From Pelobates cultripes (lineage: Eukaryota; Chordata; Amphibia; Anura; Pelobatidae): a DNA stretch of 64,000 nucleotides. A program made the translations under genes and the position numbers. Where the stretch lies: positions 87,550,699 through 87,614,698 of the forward strand of contig OW240916.1 in NCBI GenBank assembly GCA_933207985.1. The letters are read 5' to 3'. Below, piece after piece: positions 24,891 through 33,842 of the stretch. The notes beneath the pieces were generated by a model. That model worked only from the letters and a program-made list of their open reading frames with translations, had not been told where the DNA came from and ran no database searches. Numbering within the stretch: the stretch's first letter is position 1; each line of letters opens with the position of its first letter.

Positions 24891-26034
24891 ATACCGATGG
24901 GCAGCTCGCTTGTGAGCCACAGGCATCCTGAACAGAAGTTTAATTTGCAGAAGGGATACCAGGTTCTTTGGCTGTTGCTTGATCACCTCTGACACAGGAT
25001 ACATGTAAGTCAGTAAGTGTGTCTCTTTGTGTTACATGCACTGGAACAGCTGCTGGAGATCTGTAAATTCCTGCTTGTGGTTCTTGTGCTTCCTGTGGTT
25101 CTATCCCTGAGTGTGTATCGCTTATTGTGTAGATGTCTCTGTGTGTCCCTGTCCCATCGTACCAATGTATGTAGGAAAATAAGACGTAAGATGATTTTAT
25201 GCGGGGCAATGTGACAATGCATGCATGGGTGTAGGAAACGGTGAAATGGGAGATGCAATCAAATGCTTTACTGTGACAATGTATGCATGGGTGTAGGAAA
25301 CGGTGAAATGGGAGATGCAATCAAATGCTTTACTGTATAAAGAGTTGCTCAACGCACCATGACCACTTTAGTAAATTGAGTAAGAAATGCTTAAGGTGTG
25401 CTGGAGGTGTAACTCCATCTTTAGCATCAACAGCAACCCAGAACGATTGCTCCATGCTGGCTAATGTTAAATTTGTGCATAGAATGCGTTCATCGTCAGC
25501 ACACATAGCACGCTGGTGATGGGTGACCAATGGTGGCGCCCCCACCCACACGTTCTGTGCCACCCAACTCGGCATATGATCATAGGTAAAGGGTGCGTAT
25601 TTATTATAAAATGCTTACCTCCTCCAGATTTACTAAGGAGTGTTTTTGCATATAGAATGGAATATGTGAGGGAATTGTGTAACAGGGAGATGACTGTAGC
25701 AAACACACACAGCTTAGAAAAATGGCAAAATTGTGCATATATGTACAATATAAATATTCTTTGCTGATCTTTAACTTCATTATTTTGCAAATAATGTTTT
25801 ACTAAAAATGTGCTATGTATAATATATGATAACTTTATTTTTCACAAAGCAAACACCCCTGGATTCATATTATTTTTTTCAAACTCCATGGTACAGAAGA
25901 ATTTCCATTTCTTATTTAAGCATTGAAAGAGTAGCATAGATTTGTGATGAAAGTTTTAGTTAAGACAGTTCAAAACTGATCTGTGCTCAAGTCCCTTCAT
26001 AAGTCACGTCTAATCTTTTTTTGTGCGACATATG
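24891..26034. other. Unrecognised DNA with moderate ORFs
   Basis: Minus-strand ORFs at 24940-25320, 25330-25575 and 25467-25790, less AT-rich than the surroundings, but no family recognised. The first is partly made of a tandem duplication (25211-25335). Probably an unknown decayed transposon. Confidence 0.35.
25211..25335. repeat. 62-bp tandem duplication
   Basis: Two head-to-tail copies, 25211-25272 and 25273-25334, starting GTGACAATGYATGCATGGG, with about one difference. The low divergence means a recent duplication. Confidence 0.9.
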
Positions 26035-26425
26035 AGACATATCGAAGAAAAGGAGTCACTACATGGGGAGCTAAGAGCCACAAAGGGGCAGGGGGAGAAG
26101 AGACACAGTAGAAGAGTTTGAGATATGGTAGGGCATTAGAGATACATGAAGGAGGGTAGGACACACAACAGGGGAGGGGAACAGGGGTATAAGATACACA
26201 AGGGGGAATAATAGACATAAGGAGGGTATAAGACGCACAGGGATTATAAAGACTCATGGGGAGTAAGACACAAGAAAGGGGTAAGAGACACAAAGAGGTA
26301 GAGATACACAAGATGGGAAGGGGCCACAAGGGGGGAATAGGAGACACAGTAGGAAGTTTGAGACATAAGGGGGCATAAGAGACAAAGGGGGTATGTGATG
26401 CAAGGGGTCATAAGAGACATTTTGG
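26035..26425 (+). repeat. Degenerate purine-rich minisatellite
   Basis: About 390 bases of imperfect units built on GGGG(A)ATAAGAGACACA, almost free of pyrimidines except in CACA and TAT. Minus-strand ORFs here are by-products of the purine/pyrimidine bias. Confidence 0.8.
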
Positions 26426-26564
26426 AGGTGGGTGTGCCAGCATACAGTTTTGGTAACCTAAGTATGCCTTTGACAATGGTAACAAAAAGAACACTTGGAT
26501 TGCAAACTAAATGCAAACAAGCATATTTTAGATATAATGGTGGAAGTTTCTAAAGGTGTATCCT

Positions 26565-26888
26565 AACCTATATTCCAAAGAACTTTCCCATGCTGTGTAA
26601 AATGACACAGAGCACTCTGGATGTATTTCAAGCCCACCAATCAGAGTGTTATGAGTCAAATTACACAGCGTAGGAAAATTCCAAAGAACTTTCCCACCTG
26701 TGTAAAACGACAAAGAGCACTCTGATTGGCTTAAACCAACCAATCAGAGTGTGCTTAGTCTAATTGCAGGGCGGGGCAAGGCTTGATAAGCCTTGCTCGC
26801 CCTGCAGAGCTGAGTCTGCGGGAAGCCCTCCATGGGTGAAGATGGATTTTTTTTTTTTAGCATCTTTTTTTTTCCTTTTTCGTCTGGT
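26565..26888. mobile_element. Foldback element fragment related to 4304-4949
   Basis: Shares AAGAACTTTCCCA, CACAGAGCACTCTG, CCAATCAGAGTG and the GC-rich tail CAGGGCGGGGCAAGGCTTG with the 4.3-4.9 kb foldback. It matches in reverse orientation, including the CCATCTTCACCC plus poly-A end. Only about half of the palindrome is present. Its T-rich end abuts an L1-B piece at 26889. Confidence 0.8.
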
Positions 26889-27012
26889 TTAACATCAGAA
26901 GAGCCAAACATTTTGGTCCCAGAACTACTGAAGGACCTAAACAACTACTCACAAGTCTCAGGATATAAAATAAATCTGGAAAAATTGACATATATAGCTC
27001 AAAATATGAACA
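26889..27012 (+). mobile_element. 124-bp L1-B fragment, inverted duplicate
   Basis: Nearly identical (I count two differences) to the reverse complement of 28105-28228 within L1-B. It reads EEPNILVPELLKDLNNYSQV then SGYKINLEKLTYIA, the RT segment just after motif C. It is wedged between the foldback fragment and the minisatellite. Confidence 0.9.
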
Positions 27013-27410
27013 GGGGTGGGGCCAGGGGGGTGGACAGTAGGTCGCCCCCTCATTCTTATTTAGGGCCCCCACCCACCATTCAGGGGTGGGGACAGGGGGA
27101 GGACAGTAGGTCCCCCCACATTGTTATTTAGGGTCCCAGTCCACTGCGCAGGGGTGGGTGCCAGGGGGAGGAAGTAGGTCCCACCCCCCTCATTGTTATT
27201 TAGGGCCCCCCACCCACCGCGCAGGGGTGGGTGCCAGGGGGGAGGACAGCAGGTCCCACCCCCCTCATTGTTATTTAGGGCCCCCACCCACAGCACAGGG
27301 GTGGGGGCCAGGGGGGAGGACAGTAGGTCCCTCCCTCATTGTTATTTAGGGCCCCCATCTGCCGCTCAGGGGTGAGGGCGGGGGGAGGACAATAGGTCCC
27401 CCCCTTATTA
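27011..27410. repeat. GC-rich minisatellite, six units of about 70 bp
   Basis: Units begin CAGGGGTGRGG at 27011, 27081, 27149, 27222, 27296 and 27367 (periods 70, 68, 73, 74, 71). Each contains GGAGGACAGTAGGTCCC, then CATTGTTATTTAGGGCCCC. Both strands stay open over long stretches, giving meaningless ORFs. The plus strand has many GGGG runs and could form quadruplexes. Confidence 0.93.
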
Positions 27411-27533
27411 AATCTCTGAACACCGAACTCGAACCCGAACTGTTACTGAAATGTCCGGGTTCGGGTTCAGGGTCAAAAAATCGTAATGTTCGGTACGAAC
27501 TCGAACTTTACAGTTCGGGTTCGCTCAACTCTA
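27411..27533. mobile_element. GTTCGGGTTCGCTCAACTCTA repeat, truncated copy
   Basis: About 125 bases rich in CGAACCCGAAC and its complement, ending GTTCGGGTTCGCTCAACTC. The same end is found at 54360, where a longer copy exists. Non-coding; likely a non-autonomous DNA transposon end. Confidence 0.75.
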
Positions 27534-27539
27534 CTCTTT

Positions 27540-30310
27540 AAGCATCTGATATTTGCTTCATGCCTCTCTAATACATTTTTTATTTGCCTCAACAACCCCA
27601 AATAATAAGTTTTCAACCCCAGTTTTAACTTTTTCAATTTTATACCATATTTCTTGAGTTGACGCCTTGCTTTGTGTGAGCATTATATAAAATAGTCTGC
27701 TGGCCTGATAACATTGCAAAACTTCTGGACACCCCAAGTCTCTGTCCTGTCTTGAAGTAGCCAATGCTTTCGTTTTGACTCTTGGTATCCTGCCCCCTGC
27801 AAATAAATTTAACAAAGGAAGAAAGTAGTAGAGACAGACAGATTTTTGGGAAATTAATTGGAATCATTTTCCACAGGTACAGCCATTTTGGCAGGGTATA
27901 TGCTTTTAGAACGTTAACCTTGCCCAACCATGAAAAAATTATACCTTTCCAAACCCTTAGATTTGTATTAGTTTGTTTTAGTAGGGGTAAAAAGATAGCT
28001 TCTATTAAATCTTTTAATTCTGTAGTTATGTTGATACCCAGATATGTTAGTCTATCACTGTTCGGGGAGCCCAGTGTCCTGCACAAGTAGTTTGATTGTC
28101 CTTTTGTTCATATTTTTAGCTATATATGTCAATTTTTCCAGATTTATTTTATATCCTGAGACTTGTGAGTAGTTGTTTAGGTCCTTCAGTAGTTCTGGGA
28201 CCAAAATGTTTGGCTCTTCTAATGTTAATAAGATGTCATCTGCATAGATGTTTAATTTGGTTTGTCCTAGTAAATTTGTAAATCCCTTAATTTCTTTATT
28301 CTGTCTTATTGAAATCGCTAACGGTTCTAGCATCATTATATACCGTAAGGGAGAGAGAGGACACCCTTGTCTGGTCCCATTTTTTTATATTAAAATTTTG
28401 TGATGTAAAACCTGACCCTGTTATCTTAGCTGATTGAGAGCTGTAGATAGCAGACACAGCTTGTAAAATTGGTCTGGTAATTCCAAACCAGTTTAAAGCG
28501 GTGAACATGAAACCCCAACCAACTCTGTCAAACGCTTTCTCTGTGTCTATTGACAGAAGTATTAGAGGGGTTCCACTGCTCTCCGCTTCCTTCATTATGT
28601 TTATTATTTTTCTAAGATTGTTAATTGAGGACCTCCCTGATATAAATCCGATTTGATCATTATTAATAAGTTGTGGTATTACTGTTTTTAATCTGTCAGC
28701 TAGAATGGAAGATATTATTTTAATATCTGTATTAATTAATGATATGTGTCTATAATTGTCTTTGTTTTCTAGGTCTTTATCTGCTTTTGGGATGGGCACA
28801 ATGTTTGCCCTCAACAGCTCTCCAGGACAGTCTCCTGTTTCCATTATATAGTTTAAAATGTTGGTAAGTTCCCCTTTTAATTGATCTTTCATTAATTTGT
28901 AAAATGTATTTGTAACGCCATGTGGGCCTGGAGCAGTCTTTATTTTAAGTTTGTCTATCGATTTACTAACCTCTTCTTCTGTTATGGGCTGGTTTATTTG
29001 TCTTAATTGATAGGGTTGGATTTTTGGCATGGGCAAATTTCCATGAACTTCTCAATCTCTTTTGCCTTACCAAATGTTTCTTCTGGTAAGCTGTATAAAT
29101 TCTGATAAAATCTTTCAAATGCTCCTCCAATTTTTTCCAAAGCCATTAGATAAGTATCGTTCTCTTTTATTTTCTATATTACTCTTTTGTGTTTGTCTTT
29201 TTTAAATTTATTGGACATAATTGTTTCTGGTTTATTGTCTTTTAAATACCATTTAGCTTGCAATGATTATAGTTGTTTGGATGCTTTGTTTATTAGTTGA
29301 TTGTTAATGCTATGATTCTAGTTGTTTGGATGCTTTGTTTATTAGTTGATTGTTAATCTGTTTTTCTATTTCTGCAATCTTACTTGCTGTTTGTGTAGAA
29401 GGTATTAATTTATTTTGCCTTTTATGTTCGCTCAATGTTATATATAGTTTCGAAAGGGGCGCTAATCCTCTTTTATTTTTAATTGATACCATTTTTATCA
29501 GGTGACCTCTAACTACACTTTTATATGCACACCACACTGTAATGTCCGGTGTGCCTTTGCCATTGTTTTCACAAAAGAAGGGATTTGTTATCTTTTCAAT
29601 TTCTTCCACACTACTTTTTTTGTGGACTATAAAATCTTTTATACGCCACTCTTTGTGAAAATTATCAAAATTATCTTTATATTCCAGCATGATAGGGCTG
29701 TGATCTGACCATGCTATATCTTGTATCTCTATTTTTTTGACTAGATGCAGCATGGTCACATCTCCCAAGATAAAATCTATTCTGGAGTAAGAATTGAATG
29801 TTCAAGAATAGCATGTATAATCTAAATCTGTGGGATGGAATGTTCTCCATATGTCTCTTAAGTTGTGATTATTAAGTAAGTTTTGAAGTCTGTTCTCATC
29901 TTTATTTTTATTTTTCTATCTCTTATTGGGTCAACTACGCAATTAAAATCCCCCATTATTAGTACCAGACATTATCTTATCTGCCCTATCTTTTTAAATA
30001 CTTTTGATATAAATTGTATTGCTCCTTTATTTGGTGTGTAAATATTGGCTAGTGTGATAATTTGTTGTTAATTTAACATATTAAGATAATATATCGCCCT
30101 TCTGGATCTAATTCTTGATATTTAATAACTAGGGAAACATTTTTTTGCAAAAATAAGTGCAACACCCCTTTTTTATTTTCTAAGGCTGCACTTATAATAA
30201 TAGGGTATATTAATGAGTTTATTGTCTTTTCTTTAGCTTTTGTCCAGTGAGTTTCTTGGAGGGCACAAATTTGTACCTGAATTTTTATCAAAATATCTAC
30301 AATTATTGAC
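27540..30310 (-). pseudogene. L1-B ORF2 (endonuclease and reverse transcriptase)
   Basis: Read 5' to 3' on the minus strand: ICALQETHWTKAKEK (catalytic Glu, about 30260) and LDPEGRYIILIC. After frame changes come IAWSDHSPIMLEYK (SDH block, about 29710), ITVWCAYKSVVRGHLIKM, TAPGPHGVTNTFYKLM (about 28930), VPIPKADKD, DNYRHISLINTDIKIISS, QIGFISGRSS, LLSIDTEKAFDRVGWG (motif A intact, about 28540), NIYADDILLTL (motif C intact, about 28240), SWLGKVNVLKAYTLPK and WLYLW. Stops and frameshifts near 29900, 29290, 29040, 28340 and 28060. Both RT catalytic blocks survive but the frame is broken. Confidence 0.9.
29271..29357. repeat. 49-bp tandem duplication in L1-B ORF2
   Basis: AGTTGTTTGGATGCTTTGTT at 29271 is repeated at 29320 with identical following sequence to TTGTTAAT. 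It falls in the linker between endonuclease and RT and adds a frameshift. Confidence 0.85.
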
Positions 30311-30975
30311 CTTTTATTTTGTTTATTTTTTTCCCTTTTCTGTGCCTTTGTCTTTAGTTTCTTGCGTTTTCCAACCTTAAAGTTTTTTTACACCTTTATC
30401 TCTCTATTCTGGTACAACTTTATATTTGGTTTTGTTATAGTAATATAACAGAGAAGCCAATCCACTACCCACTGGTTAGAGTCTGAGGCAAACACACTTA
30501 TTACAGCTTATTAACAATCTGCTCCTTATTATGGGGAAAATGAAATTAATTCAATTAGTTTGTCAAATCTAGTTATTGCCTTCTTTATACTGCTTTCTAG
30601 TGTGCCAATAGTATTACTTTTTATTAGACCCTGCTATGGAACTTAGCAGTGTGTAAAAACAGATTGCCACTTATCTTACAGGTTCTATCCCAGCTTGCAG
30701 TCTTCCTCTGCCGCCAGCATCAATGTTCTTGTCACGTGGTTCCTCCCCGCCGGGCTCCGCTCCCTCCATCCGTGGCACCAACCTACAGCAATCAGCCCAT
30801 TTATTTCTCTTTCGGAGCCAGGACTTCCTCTCACACTGCTCACAAGGGAATCCCAGTTAGCGTTGCTGCCTGCTCGGGTCTGGTCCCCTCCTCCCGCCTA
30901 GGTTGCCCGGTCGGTCCCTCAGCCGCGCTCCACAAGGACACTATCTCCACTATTATCCACCCACGGTGTGTTGAT
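30311..30975 (-). other. L1-B ORF1 remnant and GC-rich 5' region
   Basis: Minus-strand traces at 30530-30620 (TLESSIKKAITRFDKLIEL) resemble an ORF1 coiled coil, but most of ORF1 is missing. 30640-30960 is GC-rich with CpGs, as in L1 5' UTR promoters. Confidence 0.5.
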
Positions 30976-31030
30976 GAAGCTTGCAATATGTCACAATATT
31001 CAATATTTCTTTCATATATATATATATATA

Positions 31031-31474
31031 TAGAAAAATAGTAGCAAAGAGAGCACTCCAAAGGACTTGTTGAAATTTTTTTATCAAAGTGCAGAAAAAA
31101 ATCGACGTTTCGACCCGCAGGTCTTTATCAAGATACATAACATAGTGAAGTGGTAACATTTATAACAATAAATAATTAGGGGGTAATCACTTACCCTGAG
31201 ATAGGTGTGCAGCTACAGAGCCATGTGTACAAGCTGTGAATAGATGAAAGGTAGCGTGTAAGTTCCGTAACGGAATGATGACGTCAACCACGTGCGACCA
31301 GGAAGAGGAAAGCCGAAAGCGTCCGGTTTCCATAGAAACAGGTAAGTGATCGTGTATAGTGTGAAGCAAATGAATAAACAAGATAGGAAAGATCTATACA
31401 AGTAAAAAATAGAGAAAATCATAGCCATGGTGTATCTTAAAACGGACGTATATAAAATAGAGGTAGGAGGTCCA
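31031..31474 (-). repeat. Left arm of 444-bp near-perfect inverted repeat
   Basis: Reverse complement of 31824-32267. Contains TGACGTCA and CACGTG boxes (31281-31293) and a TTCCGTAACGGAA palindrome (about 31263). ORFs here simply mirror those in the other arm and have no recognised motif. Confidence 0.95.
31103..31132 (-). ncRNA. Hammerhead-ribozyme-like core (minus copy)
   Basis: Same motif as at 32166-32195 on the other strand, with one change: TTGATAAAGACC instead of TTGATAAGGACC. Stem II GACC/GGTC is kept. Confidence 0.45.
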
Positions 31475-31823
31475 TTTCTAGATACACGCTAACTTGTTTT
31501 GCTGTTTATCTGTGCAATTTCTGATTCCGTTTCTTATTATCTTCTCGGTCTCATTTTCAAAGTTTTTATCATCTATTCTTGTCATTTCTCTGCATAAGGG
31601 ATTTTCTGCTTTTATTAGTAGTTCCATGGTGTACTTATTATCCACACTGTATATTGATAACACAATGTATATATTTACACAATGCTTGCAATTATTCTAA
31701 TATACGTATTTACTGATGGTCCTTACTTTCTTTGGTATTCTACATGTTTTATTTATTTTTTTTTTTCTTTGTTCACTCTGTTTCACGGTCTCACTACTGT
31801 GGTACGGAGTGGCTGTGTTTCAC

Positions 31824-32267
31824 TGGACCTCCTACCTCTATTTTATATACGTCCGTTTTAAGATACACCATGGCTATGATTTTCTCTATTTTTTACTTGT
31901 ATAGATCTTTCCTATCTTGTTTATTCATTTGCTTCACACTATACACGATCACTTACCTGTTTCTATGGAAACCGGACGCTTTCGGCTTTCCTCTTCCTGG
32001 TCGCACGTGGTTGACGTCATCATTCCGTTACGGAACTTACACGCTACCTTTCATCTATTCACAGCTTGTACACATGGCTCTGTAGCTGCACACCTATCTC
32101 AGGGTAAGTGATTACCCCCTAATTATTTATTGTTATAAATGTTACCACTTCACTATGTTATGTATCTTGATAAGGACCTGCGGGTCGAAACGTCGATTTT
32201 TTTCTGCACTTTGATAAAAAAATTTCAACAAGTCCTTTGGAGTGCTCTCTTTGCTACTATTTTTCTA
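31824..32267 (+). repeat. Right arm of 444-bp near-perfect inverted repeat
   Basis: Reads CTCCTACCTCTATTTTATAT through the ribozyme-like core to GGAGTGCTCTCTTTGC. The plus orientation is chosen because the (TA)n tail and conserved 3' end lie downstream. Confidence 0.95.
32166..32195 (+). ncRNA. Hammerhead-ribozyme-like core (plus copy)
   Basis: CTTGATAAG, then stem II GACC-TGCG-GGTC, then GAAACGTC. Compared with the hammerhead core CUGANGA...GAAA...UH, this has U for C3 and A for G8, positions known to pair with each other, so the change looks compensatory. Very short stem III (A-C/G-U), as known for ribozymes of Penelope-like elements. Activity is unproven. Confidence 0.45.
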
Positions 32268-32342
32268 TTTATTTACGCTCTGCAGCACCGAGGCTTTTTC
32301 TGGGATTATTATTCTTAAAGGTAGAGTGCCGGACTTTGTACA

Positions 32343-32376
<34 letters not shown>

Positions 32377-32379
<3 letters not shown>

Positions 32380-33842
32380 GAGTTGGGTAGAAATCATTGA
32401 AATATAAGCAACATGGCTTCCTTTCTGCATTAGTATTGCCTGTAACCTGAAGTGAGAGACATGAACCAGTATTCTCACCTCTCTCGAGGTCAAAATATTG
32501 TAATTTAGTTTAACTAGTTCATTTGAATAATGATGATTTGCAAATTGCTTGTATCAAATTTCAAGTTTCTCTCACAAGAACAACCTAAAAACACACATTG
32601 ACATTGATATTGGTTGTGTTCCTCCAGTGTAGACCAATACAACAGATTATCTTCTATAATCACATGTACACAATTTTACAGTTTAACCCACTAGTTTTTC
32701 TATGAGCTTTTTCTTTTCTTTTCATGCGCCATCTCCTGAATGGTTGAGCTTACTACTTTGTTCGTCCAGATTGTGCTTATTACTTTGTTCATCCTGTTTG
32801 AGGTAGCACACAATACAATGAAGAACTTGCTAGCTGATGTTTAATGATATCTGGATAAACCATAATGTTCACAGGCAATCTCTGATTAAATTCATTGAAT
32901 CAATATAAATTCTTAAATCATTTTTACATATTTTTTAACCTGCTGCATTTATGGAGTTCACCAACTCAGAAGGCTTTTCTTGTTTTTGCTTCACACCAAC
33001 TATTATGATGCAATCATGTTCCTTTTTTTTAATCTGTCTTTAGTAGCAGTTGGAAGTTTTTTGTGGAGTGGTGAATTAATGTTCATCTGGTTTTAACTTA
33101 AGCGTGCATTCTCCAGGTAAACAACCCATGTCCTGAAGTACATCTGAAAACAGTTGTTGCTTTGTAAAACACTTTTTATTTGAGGTACCAGTAATAATTA
33201 TTTTGAGTTTTAACTGTTTGTATGCACCTAATCCAAGAACAGGTTGTATATAATATTTCAGATAGTGTTTTCTGCTTTTGATCTCACACTCACATGAACA
33301 TTATCCAATTACATGTAAACGGATGCATTCATAACCCACACGTTCCATCAATCCAGTTTAGATATGTCTGACGGATAACTCCCAATAGTTGCATATCAAG
33401 CAGGACTGTCCTGATTTTGTGTTCCGGTCCCATCTTCCAGGATCAATTCTCTGGTGCGCCACATGTGGGGAAACTAGGGAAATGTCCCCAATCAGAAATG
33501 CACGAGTGTTTCAAAAGATGTACTTGAACTATGAAAAATGTAATCAGATATTAAGACCATGCCCAGGAAACTTCAAAAGTGTTCTTTGTATATTCTACTC
33601 TGAGTGAGAATGGTCTTGCATTCACTTTAGGCAGACATGCCCTTTTCTTGGAAAATCCAATCCCTTTCCAGAAGGGACCACTTCACTGTCACATCCCAAT
33701 AGGCCTGCCCACCCTGTCTCCTAATTTTAGGAGGTATCCTGACAGCTTGTCATAACATGTGTATGCAGGTATGCCTTTGTATCAATTTTACATTGAAGGA
33801 GTACTTTTCGTGTAGCCAAAATATTCTCAAACACTTCATCTA
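32377..33842. other. Unrecognised DNA
   Basis: AT-rich. A short internal repeat (TTACTACTTTGTTCGTCC near 32750, TTATTACTTTGTTCATCC near 32778). A 72-codon ORF at 33389 has no family I know. Confidence 0.4.

Larger units (their letters stand above)
27540..30975 (-). mobile_element. L1-B: L1-type LINE, minus strand, 3' truncated
   Basis: Runs from a GC-rich 5' region (about 30975 down to 30640), through ORF1 traces, to ORF2 (endonuclease, RT, start of the C-terminal region), stopping at 27540 before the Cys/His knuckle and 3' end. The broken 3' end meets the CGAACCC repeat and minisatellite, so it was removed by rearrangement or insertion rather than by ordinary 5' truncation. More AT-rich than L1-A and L1-C, so a different L1 lineage. 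Confidence 0.9.
31015..32376. mobile_element. Inverted pair of Penelope/retrozyme-like element copies
   Basis: Two copies of one element face away from a 349-base spacer (31475-31823). The minus-strand copy is 31031-31474 and the plus-strand copy is 31824-32267, both 444 bases. I see one difference (31124 T against the C expected). The left copy ends in (TA)n at 31015-31030. The right copy continues through CTGCAGCACCGAGG and GTAGAGTGCCGGAC to a (TA)n tail at 32346-32376. The same 3' end with a (TA)n tail occurs at 61150-61363. Each copy carries a hammerhead-like core. No RT is encoded here. Confidence 0.85.

Noticed and set aside
24940..25320. Harbinger or Myb-like protein gene on the minus strand
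   Set aside because: I could not recognise any DDE or Myb motif, and part of the ORF is a tandem duplication.
27060..27375. Gly/Pro/Asn-rich proteins (LNNNEGG and YLGPP repeats)
   Set aside because: Direct products of the 70-bp minisatellite, open on both strands. No evidence of coding.
27011..27410. CRISPR-like array (regular repeats)
   Set aside because: Units are continuous tandem repeats without unique spacers, in a vertebrate-type genome.
31187..32111. Identical 64-codon ORFs in both arms as a duplicated gene
   Set aside because: They are identical only because the arms are near-perfect inverted copies. No conserved domain or codon bias.
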